A stretch of DNA of 64,000 bases from Cordylochernes scorpioides (lineage: Eukaryota > Arthropoda > Arachnida > Pseudoscorpiones > Chernetidae). The notes under the pieces are model-generated. The model was given only the letters and a program-made list of their open reading frames with translations, was not told the DNA's origin and made no database searches. The translations under genes and the position numbers were made by a program. Of the stretch, positions 34,018 to 44,394 are shown piece by piece. The stretch's first letter is position 1; every line of letters begins with the position of its first letter. The stretch spans positions 22,923,784 through 22,987,783 of the forward strand of contig CP092879.1 in assembly GCA_030710605.1 (NCBI GenBank), read 5' to 3'.

Positions 34018-34213
34018 TGTGAAAAATAGTACAAATGTAATATTGTACTTGGATAAGGTGCTCAAATTAAGAAAAAGGCATCTCCTTATCGTGCAACTGA
34101 AAGTTGCGAATGGCTTGCGCCATCTATCGGAATAAATATCAACTATTCTTGTTGATTTTTTAATTATTCCAGAATTGGTCAAATACCCATTCTTGATTAA
34201 TCAAGAAAAGCTA

Positions 34214-34255
34214 ACCACGGACGCGTTTCGGGCTGTTGGCCCTCATCAGCGTGGT
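34214..34255 (-). ncRNA. Hammerhead ribozyme core, complete
   Basis: On the minus strand: ACCACG (stem I, 34250-34255), CTGATGA, stem II GGGC-CAACA-GCCC (34230-34242), GAAA, the self-complementary ACGCGT as stem III, GTC with C as the cleavage-site base (34220-34222) and CGTGGT (34214-34219) closing stem I by perfect pairing. All invariant core bases are present. A stem III of two pairs with a palindromic sequence is the form known from Penelope-like elements, thought to act as dimers. No retroelement ORF is adjacent. Confidence 0.85.
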
Positions 34256-34557
34256 GCAAGCTGTACCTCAACGACCAAAAAAATTGGTCATTAAGGCATC
34301 CTGAAAAATCATGAAACGGGTAGTTAAGGCCAGAATTGCGTGAGAACGCTACACAATGTGAAAAATAGTACAAATGTAATATTGTACTGGGATAAGGTGC
34401 ATAAATTAAGAAAAAGGCATCTCCTTATCGTGCAACTGAAAGTTGCTAATGGCTTGCGCCATCTATCGGAATAAATATCAACTATTCTCGTTGATTTTTT
34501 AATTATTCCAGGATTTTTCAGGATGCCTTAATGACCAATTTTTTTGGTCGTTGAGGT

Positions 34558-34597
34558 ACAGATGAGGGCCAACAGCCCGAAACGCGTCCGTGGTTAG
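34558..34597 (+). ncRNA. Hammerhead ribozyme, defective copy
   Basis: The inverted partner of 34214-34255. GATGAG, stem II, GAAACGCGTC and CGTGG are kept, but 14 bases including the 5' strand of stem I and the CT of CTGATGA are deleted (GGTACAGATGAGGG). Confidence 0.75.
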
Positions 34598-34844
34598 CTT
34601 TTCTTGATTAATCAAGAATAGGTATTTGGCCAATTCTGGAATAATTAAAAAATCAACAAGAATAGTTGATATTTATTCCGATAGATGGCGCAAGCCATTC
34701 GCAACTTTCAGTTGCACGATAAGGAGATGCCTTTTTCTTAATATATATATATATATTTAAAAAAGATGCATATATTGGATTTCTAATTATTTTATTGTTC
34801 CAATATTTCGAGGGGCAACTCGTTGATATTTAAAATAGTGAAGG

Positions 34845-35172
34845 CATATCCTGACCATGTTTAGTGATGGCGTTCTGCCATCTATAAAGCATATGTGCTC
34901 CTGGTCAGGTGTGTGTGAAAAAAATAATTAAGAAAATGAAATAGTAAAGGTCAGGTTTTGGCATTAAAATGAAAATTCCTGACCACAAGAACATAATCTC
35001 TTTTAAATGGCTGAGCGCCATCTAGTGAAGCAGTAATCAAATAAACTTCAATTTAGCTTGCTCCTCAATATTTGGCCAACCCAATTTTCTTGATAAAACT
35101 TGGTTTCTGTTCTATTAGATGGCGCTTTGCCATCTGAGAAGCTCATGTGCTCCTGGTCAGGATATGCCTTTG
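34845..35172. repeat. Foldback repeat with CCTGACCAGG-type ends
   Basis: Left GGCATATCCTGACCA and right TGGTCAGGATATGCC are inverted. Inside are three small hairpins containing GATGGCG/CGCCATC. Perhaps a MITE; no target duplication was identified. Confidence 0.5.
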
Positions 35173-35463
35173 TGGAATGCCTTTTGTGTGTGTATACGCG
35201 CGATAACATTTGAAATAACATTATAGTACTAATAAATGACTGCGGCGTATAATTATAAAGCTATACAAACAGTTTAACCGCATAAGTTTCTTTTTTATTT
35301 ATGAAAAATCATTTTTAATTTCAAAGATAAATATTTAATATTTCTAACTTTTGGATGACGTATGAAAAGGTTGAATATATGAAGAGTGATGGTCTATATA
35401 TGAATGGATGACGTATGGAAGGGTGAAAAATATGAAGAGTAATGGCGAACGGAAAAATAAAAG

Positions 35464-35538
35464 TGTCCAGGAGCGGGAATCGAACCCACAACCTTCTGCT
35501 TACCGGCCAGGTGCCATGTCCACTAGGCTATCCTGGAC
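35464..35538 (-). mobile_element. SINE-B head or tRNA-like pseudogene
   Basis: On the minus strand: acceptor GTCCAGGA paired with TCCTGGAC, A box TAGCCTAGTGG, B box GGTTCGATTCC and an 11-T-poor tail CACTTTTATTTTT. The acceptor and T arms are good but the anticodon arm does not fold (ACCTGGCCGGTAAGCAGAAG), so it is not a working tRNA. It matches 17674-17759. Confidence 0.7.
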
Positions 35539-36712
35539 GTATTTCTCCGTTCGTAACTAATATTTATAGTATATTAGAATTTGACTATCAAATAAGCTAA
35601 AAAAATCTCGAATAATTAGCATAGAATTAAAAAATAAAATAAATATAATCGAACGAATATGATATTTACAAATAGTATATAAACATTTTGACAGAACATC
35701 TAAAATATAGACAGAGTTTATGATAGCAAAAAGCGTTGTATAATAATTTATGATTTCTCCCAAAATATTCTTGAACAGATGCTCCAACTAAGAGCAACCC
35801 AATTTACAAATATTAAAATAAAATAATTCAGTTTAGATTCAAGATGCGCCTTTTTTATTGATACAATTTACAATAAAAATGGGTTTTCAAATAAAGGGAA
35901 ATCAAATATAGATAGTGAAATATCCAATAAGAAACTGCTTCAAAATATCAGCCTATCTTTTATTCTAAAGAATGTCGTTTACTGGATGTTGGAGAAGATT
36001 ACTAAAAGTCATAGAAGAAGATTATAAGAAAACGATCTACAAGCTTTCGGGCAAGACGTCCTTCTACGGGTACAGCTGTACCCGTTGTGGCTGTCGAATA
36101 TCAACGATTTATAGCTCACCTTCACCGACACCAATATAAAATATATTTTCCGAGGTCGCACAGTCTTTTATCTCTGTTTTGATGAGAAAGGCATTTTAGA
36201 ATAGATTGATTTCCACCTATAGGAAATTCCAATTCATTAAAATACAAAGGTATAATCAATAAAATAATTACATATAGATAAATTGTTTTCTCTGTAAAGC
36301 ACTATTATATATATATATATATATGTTATATAATTTTTAAAAAATTAATAGAAATATAATAGAGATAAATGCATGTAAATATTATTTTATTTTATTAATC
36401 TGTTTAAAATAACTCTGTTGTTCTTGGCCACTAGATGGCGCCACCTTAAATATAAATAGATTGTTTTGTTTTTTTTAGTGTTGGTTAGGTAAGTTAGATT
36501 TTATTTTATATAGGTATGTAAATGGTGATATAGAATTAATTGTTAAAATTCTATATTTACTTAATTTAAAATATATACTTTTGCTCAAAGAGTTCAAAAT
36601 AAACTACTTGAGACTGATTTTCTCTTTTTTAATTAAATTCAAGACGACTGCACCTTCAATTTTAACAAATCATTTTTTGGATTTACATAATTATAGAACA
36701 TATATATATATA
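35539..36712. other. AT-rich; one hammerhead-like relic
   Basis: Only a motif at about 36035-36085 stands out: minus strand CCCGTAGAAGGACG ... TTGCCCGAAAGCTTG, related to 23655-23705. A CTAGATGGCGCCACC block is at about 36431. No ORF. Confidence 0.4.
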
Positions 36713-37009
36713 TGTCATAATAGTACCCTTCCAGGAATAATAAAGTAAATCTACAGTCGACCAGAGAGAGACGTAGGGAGGAGGATGTAAAGGCCGGTCA
36801 CTTGATATATCAGTCACATTCCAAGGGGGCCATTTTCTTAGAACCTCAGAACTATTTTTGGACAGTCGGGGGGTGGTGTGCGACACAAACGGTCGTTCAG
36901 CGGTAACTTACCCTCGCGCTACCTCTCTCGGATGGCTTCCAAATTCCTCTACCAATTTGTGGCGTGATTATTTCCCTTTCCCCACCACATTATTACCACT
37001 ATATTGCCA
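36713..37009 (+). repeat. LTR of the Gypsy-B family, plus orientation
   Basis: 297 bp from TGTCATAATAG to TATATTGCCA, clearly related to 53717-54015 and 58596-58901 in opposite orientation (GGGGGGTGGTGTGCGACACA core). It is followed by the family's leader CATTGAAAGTCGACAGGATC and then by a second GTCGACAGGAT at 37043-37053, ending in (TA)n. No internal coding region remains. Confidence 0.85.
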
Positions 37010-37060
37010 CATTGAAAGTCGACAGGATCATATCACAGAAGAGTCGACAGGATCATATCA

Positions 37061-37439
37061 TATATATATATATATACTGGCGGATGGACCCGGCTTCGCC
37101 CAGGTTTTTCTCAAGGGAATGTTTGTAGTCTAGTAATAAGAAAATATACTACACTTAAAAACTATCAGAGAAAAGAGAAACCACGGAAGGTGAACAGAAA
37201 AATGCTTACAATGGATGTTATGTTTACGATATCAAGTTAAATAAAAACAAAGATAAAATTTGCATATGTTGGTCACTATAAATTTGTATATTTGTTAGGC
37301 GAAATTAAAAACATGATAAAACAATTGGGTATTTAAAAACGAATGTAGAAATAAAAGTTGAAGTATAATAAACAATGTTAAAGATTAGTTTTAATTATTA
37401 ATCAAGATTGTGTGTGAATATGTGAAGATGTAATATCGT
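37061..37439. other. No feature seen
   Basis: Starts in (TA)n and contains GCGGATGGACCCGGCTTCGC at about 37079, which resembles the CGAAGCCGGGTACGTCCGC Helitron 3' end in reverse; this could be a Helitron end on the minus strand. Otherwise AT-rich. Confidence 0.35.
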
Positions 37440-37769
37440 TGTTGTTTTCTTGGCCGACTGTTTTACATATGGTGTTGTCTTAAAATTGCTTGTTTTGAAT
37501 AATTTTTAGATTGAGATTATAAGCTAGTATGTAAAAAAAATAACTCTGTTGAAATTTAATTTTGTATTTATATATAAATAAAATTAACTCTTTTGATTTT
37601 TTTTGTATTTAATCGATAACAGCGAAGTTACGCATGTTAAAGTTAGGAAATATATTTTGATGTTAAGCAAAACCTGCTCCATCTCGTTTTACATAAATGT
37701 TGAAAATTTGGTTGAAATTGATGCATTGTAACGAAAGTTTTTAGTGATGTCCACTAATGAAATTTCCAT

Positions 37770-37790
<21 letters not shown>
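37440..37790 (+). repeat. Interspersed repeat, inverted copy at 49515-49860
   Basis: About 330 bases match the reverse complement of 49515-49860, for instance GCCGACTGTTTTACATATGG and AAAACCTGCTCCATCTCGTT. The block GCCGACTGTTTTACATATGG also occurs at about 60263 inside LARD-2. Non-coding. Confidence 0.75.
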
Positions 37791-37812
<22 letters not shown>

Positions 37813-38274
37813 TATATTGATCAAAAAATCACTATTTTATTTAAACCTATCTTTAAAGATTCGGAAAATTATTAAATTGTTTGACGCTAAAATTAAAAAT
37901 CAATTTCTATAAATAAATAGAAACGCAAGATAGATGATATTGCGATTGTGAAGTGATAGAGATGTATGGAGACATCTGAGGCTCTTCATTAGAAACAACA
38001 ACAACAATGAATAGATTCAACTGTAGGTTTCAAAATTTAATTCTGCCATATCTTGGTATAAATAGAAACTATACTATATAGAAAATATGAATACACGGCA
38101 GCCATCCTTACAGCATTAAACATTGGATGGTGTTTGGATGTTACAAATTGATGTCAAATACGTATATAGGTTATATATAATTATATAAACGTGAAATGTT
38201 CCAAACATAATATTCCCTTGCACAATTCAATAGGTGAGAAAATATTCATCAAGGGATAAGTGTGTTTTTAAAAA
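37791..38274. other. (TA)n microsatellite and AT-rich spacer
   Basis: (TA)n lies at about 37778-37812. Nothing else recognised. Confidence 0.45.
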
Positions 38275-38420
38275 AATATAATTTAATTAACTCAAGCTTT
38301 TGGTCCTTGGAGCCTTCTATAAGAGTAATGTTAATTAAAAGGCGGTGGTATAATTTACCTTACTTCTTTATAAGGGCTCCAAGGCTCGAAACCTTCAATT
38401 AATTAAATTATATTTTTTAC
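38275..38420. repeat. Inverted repeat, about 50-base arms
   Basis: ATAATTTAATTAACTCAAGC ... GGAGCCTTCTATAAGA pairs with the complement of CTTTATAAGGGCTCCAAGGC ... AATTAATTAAATTAT. The right arm includes GGGCTCCAAGGCTCGAAACC, vaguely hammerhead-like. Confidence 0.6.
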
Positions 38421-38584
38421 AGGAAACATTCTTCCCTAGATGAATTTTTATATCGATCGTAAAATTTTTATTCATAATAATAAATAAATTATTATAAATT
38501 AAAACTAGCGCGTCATCTGATAATGATTGATGTTTTAAGCTATTTTTATCAAATATCTTGATTTCTCTATTTTCCTTGTACAGC

Positions 38585-38820
38585 CTCTCCTAATATGGAG
38601 TACAAACGCTGCTCATCCTGTATCCCTGGATCAGGAGCCCTTACAAGGTACTATCAGCCGGGCCAGCTGAGCCCAGGTTTTTTTACCGAACTTGTTACTG
38701 CTCCCTCTCCTCTTTTTTCATCCGGGCTTAGGACCGGCAATGGCAGAGTTCCTTATATTCCTAGTTCTTTAGGTAACTTTACCAATTATTCCTCGAAAGT
38801 TCAGTATCTATAAACAATAC
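38585..38820 (+). repeat. GC-richer retroelement-like fragment
   Basis: A compositional island among AT-rich DNA with GGACCGGCAATGGCAGAGTT and a 72-aa ORF (38595-38813) without motifs. It looks like untranslated sequence of a retroelement; I could not name it. Confidence 0.3.
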
Positions 38821-39208
38821 AGTCTAATGCAATATTGAAGCTGTTAGGAAAATAGAACTGAACAAACAGCTTGTAAGGTTGCACACTGATAACCAGGCCA
38901 TCCCAATATTTCTATCATCGCTTCAAAAGCAGTAGTAATCTTTTTTAAAAATAGAAAATTGTGTTTTGAAATAGTTTCAAATATATTTTCAAGATTTTCC
39001 ACGACTGCACATCAATAACATAAACATACTCATGTATCCTCAAAACAAGCAAATAATCTCAATATCAGCAATATAATAGCAATCCGACAAATTTATCATA
39101 AGATATATATATAACATAAAGTTGCGGGAAGATGATATTCATGTACTCTCTATTTAATTATGCATCAGAACGATGGACTTTGCATCATCCTAGTAAGAAA
39201 CTTTACTA

Positions 39209-39448
39209 GTGATCATAAAGAATGAACCTCAACAGTCTTTAATTTACAGACTTAAGTCTGGTCATCTACGGACAATGACTTTCCAGAATGTTTGCAAGGT
39301 TTTCCCACAATGTACTAAGTGCAATTCCCAACCTGCAACCCCAAAATACATTATTTACTGTATTGACTCATCCATTGATGAGCTCTACTCATCCCTAGCA
39401 GACACCATCAAAAGTGTCAAGCTTTACAAGCTTGATACCTTAATATGA
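39209..39448 (+). pseudogene. LINE ORF2 C-terminal fragment
   Basis: 79 aa ending naturally at a stop: YRLKSGHLRTMTFQ followed by FPQCTKCNSQPATPKYIIYC. The (R/K)xGHxR ... CxxC ... H/YxxxxC layout is the zinc-knuckle tail of RNase-H-bearing arthropod LINEs (I/R1/jockey-type). The rest of ORF2 is missing, as in 5'-truncated LINE copies. Confidence 0.7.
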
Positions 39449-39514
39449 TTGAGTGGAAATAAGAAAGAAGAATTAGCCACAACATTATTTAAGGCATATT
39501 CAGACGAAAGGACA

Positions 39515-39556
39515 ATCTGTGTACCATGGTTTCGGGCTTTGGCCCTCATCAGTAGA
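39515..39556 (-). ncRNA. Hammerhead-like core downstream of the LINE fragment
   Basis: Minus strand CTGATGAG (39545-39552), stem II GGGCCAAAGCCC, GAAA, palindrome ACCATGGT, then A at the cleavage-site position. The core is perfect but the sequences that should form stem I (CCTCTA and CACAGA) do not pair, so cleavage is doubtful. It lies about 70-100 bases after the LINE stop. Confidence 0.55.
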
Positions 39557-39763
39557 GGAATGGCTTCGATTTCATAACATCCTACGGGAAGAGTTATGAA
39601 ATTGGTCAAATACACTAAGTATATATAATGCGAATTTAGTTAAATCAAAATACTTAAAATTATTATTTCTCCCTATATCATTAAAATCTCTGAAAAGTTT
39701 CTAAATATTTATATATTCACACCCACCTCTCTCTTATATAAAGTATTATATATATATATTAAT

Positions 39764-40086
39764 TCTTATATATTACTATATATAGTCACGACCGTCTTTC
39801 CTCATCGGCCGCCTCTGTCACGGATAATATACAGTTATCATCGTCATGCGTTGTTAATTCTGTCACCGTTTGCTTTTGGTTCAGTGGTAGAATGCTCGCC
39901 TGCCACGCGGGCGCCCCGGGTTCGATTCCCGGCCGGTGCATTTTTTTTTTTTACAATTTTTAAAACTCATTTATATATTATACAAGAATGACATCTACGG
40001 CGCCAATTTATAATTGTAACGAATAGTATTTGAATAAAAGCATTTAATCGGGTAAACCCCGGGCATTGCCCGAGTCATTCGGCTAG
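39764..40086 (+). mobile_element. Helitron-like unit carrying a tRNA-Gly-like gene
   Basis: The 3' end is clear: CGGGTAAACCCCGGGCATTGC hairpin region, then CATTCGGCTAG followed by T at 40087. The stretch from the tRNA to the end matches 50059-50195. The 5' border is a guess (TCTTATATATTACTATATA). Confidence 0.65.
39871..39941 (+). tRNA. tRNA-Gly(GCC)-like pseudogene
   Basis: D arm GGTTCAGTGGTAGAATGC, anticodon arm CTCGC-CTGCCAC-GCGGG with anticodon GCC, T arm CCGGGTTCGATTCCCGG and a T(12) tract right behind. The 5' acceptor strand (TTGCTTT) does not pair with CCGGTGC, so this copy is defective. Confidence 0.8.
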
Positions 40087-40494
40087 TATCATATAAACGA
40101 AATATATATATTATTTTGATTACATATTTTATTTACATATTTACACAATAATGTGTTAAAAAGACCATTAATTTATTTAATCGCATTGATATTAGATTGC
40201 AAATATAAGTAAATAGGCTTTCTATTGCTGAAATTATTATAAGAATTTTAAAGTGGGTTGTTAAATAAATATAAAATAAAAGGGAGGTATATGAGAATAT
40301 AAATTTTATATATAACCCAACATATAAAAGCTTCAATAATATATTATAGCGTGTTTAAATGAAGGCCATTTTTGCCTCGCTACTTTATGCACATTTCATT
40401 ACCTGCGATTTCACACAATATATGAGATGTTTAATGGAAGGGGAAGAAAATCCCATGAAAACGTTGTTACATTCACTTTATTTGGTAATGTATA
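40087..40494. other. No feature seen
   Basis: AT-rich spacer. Confidence 0.45.
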
Positions 40495-41212
40495 AAATGG
40501 TGTATAAAATGACTGCGGTATTTTTCTAAGTTAGAAATGTGTCTATAAACATATATGACTGCAGTATTTTTGTATTTTAGAAATGGCTGTGAATATAACT
40601 GCAGTAATTTTGTAACATGGAAACTGCTGTGAATATGACTGCAGTATTTTTGAAACTTAGAAACTGCTGTGAATATATAAGATTTCACTATCTTTGTAAC
40701 TTATAAACGGCTGCAAAGATGACTGGAGTATTTTTGAAACTTAGAAACTGCTGTGAATATATATAAGATTTCACTATCTTTGTAACTTATAAACGGCTGC
40801 AAAGATGACTGCAGTATTTTTGAAACTTAGAAACTGCTGTGAATATATAAGATTTCACTATCTTTGTAACTTATAAACGGCTGCAAAGATGACTGCAGTA
40901 TTTTTGAAACTCAGAAACGGCTGTGAATATATAAGATTTCACTATCTTTGTAACTTATAAACGGCTGCAAAGATGACTGTCGTGTTTTTCCAAGTTAGAA
41001 ACTGCTGTAAATATATATAATTGCAGTATGTTTGGTAGTTAAAACGACTGTAAACATGACTGCAGTATTTTAGTAAGTTTGAAACGTCTGTGAATATGAC
41101 TGCAGTATTTTTGTAAGTTAGAAACATTTGTAAACATGATTGCAGTATATTTTGTAAGTAAGAAACCTCTGTAAATATGACTGCAGTATTTTGTAAATTT
41201 GAAACGTCTGAA
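40495..41212. repeat. Minisatellite with higher-order structure
   Basis: Basic unit of about 40-45 bases: ATGACTGCAGTATTTTTG(T/A)AA, C(T)TAGAAACTGCTGTGAAT. In the middle two unit types alternate (the second with GATTTCACTATCTTTGTAAC), giving a higher-order period of about 90. It ends precisely where segmental-duplication copy B begins. Confidence 0.9.
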
Positions 41213-42756
41213 GACATATAAATCTTTTAAATTTTATCCCGTTAATATGTGTTTGTGTTATACCTTGTATATGTATGCTTTGTTTGTTGTAATAGTTCAG
41301 AATCAACATAAAAAATTGACCAGCGACAGGTATACAGTTCCTATAAGCGGAAAAGGTAGTCAAAAAATTAAATCTATCGAAGAATGCGAGTGGTGTATGC
41401 TGTGAAATTTATCTCTACAGCATCATCAAGGATGAGGCAGCGGAGAGTTGAGGAAAACATTAGAAAACAAGAGATACCGCGTCCTTGTTGAATCCGTGTT
41501 GCCGGAAAAGACGATGCAAAAGCAAATATTAATGGAGTATTGAAGTGAAACATTGAAGAAGATTTAAATAAACGTTGGATGGGAAGGAAGTTAAAAGAAG
41601 CATAGATACAAGAAGTTGTGTTTCCAATGAGTATCTCCGAAGTTAGAAAAATATAACAAGAAAGAATACAAGGTGTGTCCAATAAATAATGAGACTGGTC
41701 AAAAAAAAAAATAGAATGATTAAAATAATTTATTAGTATTTTTCAAAATAGTCCCCTCCTGCATCTATACATAATTTCCATCTCTTCTCCCATGATTTAA
41801 AACATTCAGAAAACGCATCTTTCGGGATGTTCTTCAAGACCATTTTCGAATCCGCTATGATGGACTCTCTAGTGTCAAATCTCCTTCCTTTTAGAGCCAT
41901 TTTGAGTTTTGGAAAGAGAATAAAATCATTTGGAGCTAGATCTGGGGATTAGGGAGGTTGTGTTGAAGTATTTGGATGCCGTGTTTAGCCATATAAGTCA
42001 ATACAGATGTATCTGTGTGTGGTGGTGCATTATCATGATGGATAATCCAATTTTTGGAACTCCCCATTTCACTTCTTTTAAGACGAATTGTTTCACGTAC
42101 ACGTCTCCTAATGTTCAAATAAAACTCATTATTGATATTTTGACCTTCCTGTAGATATTCATAATGCACAATTTTCTTTATGTCAAAGAAAGTGACCAAT
42201 AAGACTTTGTTTTTTGACTTGCAAAGTCGGGATTTCTTCGTTCTTGGTTCATCTTTTCCTTTCCACTCCATGGATTGGCGTTTTGTTTTCCGGATCATAC
42301 CGGTAAACCCATGTCTCGTCTCCAGTTATTACTTTCTCCTTCCAATTAGGGTTTTCTTCCACAATTTCAAGCATTTTTTGGCAACTTCAACACGATTCTC
42401 CTTTTGTTAGATTGTGAGCATTTTAGGGACAAATTTTGAAGGTGTCTTCATTAACTGCAAGAGTTCTCTAATTATCGATCCAACTAATGATTTTGATATC
42501 CATGTTTCTTCCTCAATGTCTCATAACCCTATTCGTGGATTTTATTTAATCAAATTTGAAATTTGGCTCTACTTTTCAGGGTTCCTGTGCAGAATTGGAC
42601 GTCCAACATGCTTCTCATCTTTCACCGATTCCATTCCATTTTTAAATCGTGAAAACCATCTAAATGTGGTGGGCTTATTCACATTTTCATTTCCAAATGC
42701 CAATTTCAACAAATTTAAAGTTTCTGAAGCCGATTTCTCAAATTTGTAGCAAAATA

Positions 42757-44166
42757 CACTGCGTGACATTGAAAATGGAACACCAAGAAATAGAGGCCAG
42801 AAAATTATGCAAATTTCAGGGTAGACGCGCCTAACCGAGTTATGCAAATGATGTAAAATGCGCAGCTCTCGTGCGCACATGGAGTAAGATATAAGGGAAG
42901 GAACTTGCAGAAAGTACAGTATTCGTGTCGTTATTTCTTCAAGGAAAATCATTGTAGAAATTTTGTTCTTGTGTCAAAAGACACGTGTAATAACAGAGAA
43001 TGCCAGGTCATCGTAAACGGAGGCAGTTCAACGCTTTTACGAGGGGCATGGTGATCGGACTGAAAAGGGCAGGTTGGTCCATACGTCAAATCGCAGCTGT
43101 AACACACCTTGGTGCGTCCACGGTGCACCGACTGTGGAGAAGATGGTTGGAACAAGGAAATGTGGCAATTTATAGGAATGTCGGTGCAACCAGAGTGACG
43201 TCAGCACGTGTGGATCGGCGTATCCTTCGACAAGCAGTGGCGGCCCCACAAGCCACTTGTACCGCCATCCTGCAACATGTGCAAGACACCCTAGATCATT
43301 CCATCTCGACCAGAACCATTTCCCGTCGATTGGTTGCTAATGGCTTGCACTCATGCCGTCCGCTAAGAAGACTGCCATTGACCCCACCGAATAGGCGCCA
43401 ACGTTTGGAATGGTGCCGGGCTAGATCGACGTGGATGACGGAATGGCACAGGGTCGTGTTCTCAGATGAGTCGCATTTCTGCTTGTCCAGTGATAGTCGC
43501 CGTGTACGCGTGTGGCGTCGACGTGGAGAAAGGTCCAATCTGGCAGCAATTGTGGAACGCCCCACCGTGCGACAACGTGGAATCATGGTTTTGGGCGCAA
43601 TCGCGTATGATTCCAGGTCACCTTTACTTCGTATTCAAGGCACTATGACGGCCCAACGATACGTTGATGATGTGCTGCGACCGGTGACACTCCCCTACCT
43701 TCAGGGGGTACCCAATGCCCTTTATCAGCAGGATAACGCCCGACCGCACACTGCTCGCATTAGCCAACAAGCTCTGCAAGATGTACAGATGCTTCCCTGG
43801 CCACCGTACTCTCCTGATCTCTCACCAATCGAGCACGTCTGGGACATCATTGGACGCCGTTTGCATGCCTTGCCACAGCCGCGTTCAGAAGACGAACTGT
43901 GGCAAATGGTTGAGAGGGAATGGAGAGCCATCCCTCAGGACGCCATCCGTACTCTGATTGACTCTCTACCTAGACGTGTTGCTGCGTGCATCGCCGTCCG
44001 CGGTGGTCCTACTTGCTACTAAGCCGACGCCGTTCTCGCTCTGTATTATGACTATCATTTTGAAATAAGGATCACTTATTGTTCGTCCCTGTCTCTCTCT
44101 GTCTGCCGAGTTTCATCACTTTCTGGCCACTATTTCTTGGTGTTCCATTTTCAATGTCACGCAGTG
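42757..44166 (+). mobile_element. Tc1-like transposon, copy B
   Basis: 1410 bp, same inverted repeats and TA sites (42755-42756, 44167-44168) as 1546-2955. Confidence 0.95.
43000..44022 (+). CDS. Tc1-like transposase, copy B, 340 aa
   Basis: Full-length and uninterrupted. Relative to the ORF at 1789-2811 it carries a few changes, among them DESHF for DESRF next to the first catalytic Asp, SNLAAI for SNSAAI and MVLGAI for MVWGAI. The MVWG tryptophan is strongly conserved in Tc1 transposases, so this copy may be impaired even though the ORF is open. Catalytic D, D and E (DESHF, QQDNARPH, SPIEHVWD) are kept. Confidence 0.94.
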   Translation: MPGHRKRRQFNAFTRGMVIGLKRAGWSIRQIAAVTHLGASTVHRLWRRWLEQGNVAIYRNVGATRVTSARVDRRILRQAVAAPQATCTAILQHVQDTLDHSISTRTISRRLVANGLHSCRPLRRLPLTPPNRRQRLEWCRARSTWMTEWHRVVFSDESHFCLSSDSRRVRVWRRRGERSNLAAIVERPTVRQRGIMVLGAIAYDSRSPLLRIQGTMTAQRYVDDVLRPVTLPYLQGVPNALYQQDNARPHTARISQQALQDVQMLPWPPYSPDLSPIEHVWDIIGRRLHALPQPRSEDELWQMVEREWRAIPQDAIRTLIDSLPRRVAACIAVRGGPTCY

Positions 44167-44394
44167 TATAATACAAATTCGTTGTTCGAATTTTCTATCC
44201 ATTACAAATTAGGAGTTGCTATGCAAAGCGTTCTTTTTACAAGCTTACAATTTATCGACTGCGCGCGCAATCACGTGATGTAATATAACGCAGTGTAGCT
44301 GGAGCTTTCTATTTTTTTAATAGACTTTTTTAAAAAAATATCATTTTATTCTTTGTTTTTGACCGGTCTCATTATTTATTGGACACACCTTGTA

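Larger units (their letters stand above)
34018..34741. repeat. Inverted-repeat structure carrying hammerhead motifs
   Basis: A 155-bp block (34018-34172) is repeated directly at 34357-34511 and, in part, inverted at 34636-34741. The sequence between, 34173-34311, is inverted at 34512-34635. The result is two arms of about 240 bases around a 200-base centre. Each arm includes GAATGGCTTGCGCCATC and one hammerhead core. Ends lie in (TA)n. Confidence 0.85.
41733..44202 (-). pseudogene. mariner transposase, copy B, interrupted
   Basis: Start codon complement at 44200-44202, Tc1 interruption at 42757-44166, catalytic HHDNAPPHT piece in 42298-41936. It has the same frameshifts as copy A, so the gene was dead before duplication. 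One added difference is a changed codon near 42570 (VEP region, KVSQISNLIK lost to a stop). Confidence 0.88.
41669..44392 (-). mobile_element. mariner-family transposon, copy B, split by Tc1
   Basis: Same inverted repeats and TA duplication (41667-41668, 44393-44394) as 457-3181. Confidence 0.93.

Noticed and set aside
35464..35538. Functional tRNA gene
   Set aside because: The anticodon arm does not pair and a second diverged copy with the same downstream T-rich tail exists at 17674, as expected for a SINE.
38595..38813. 72-aa ORF with Pro/Gly/Ser-rich sequence
   Set aside because: Looks like retroelement untranslated sequence; no support for translation.
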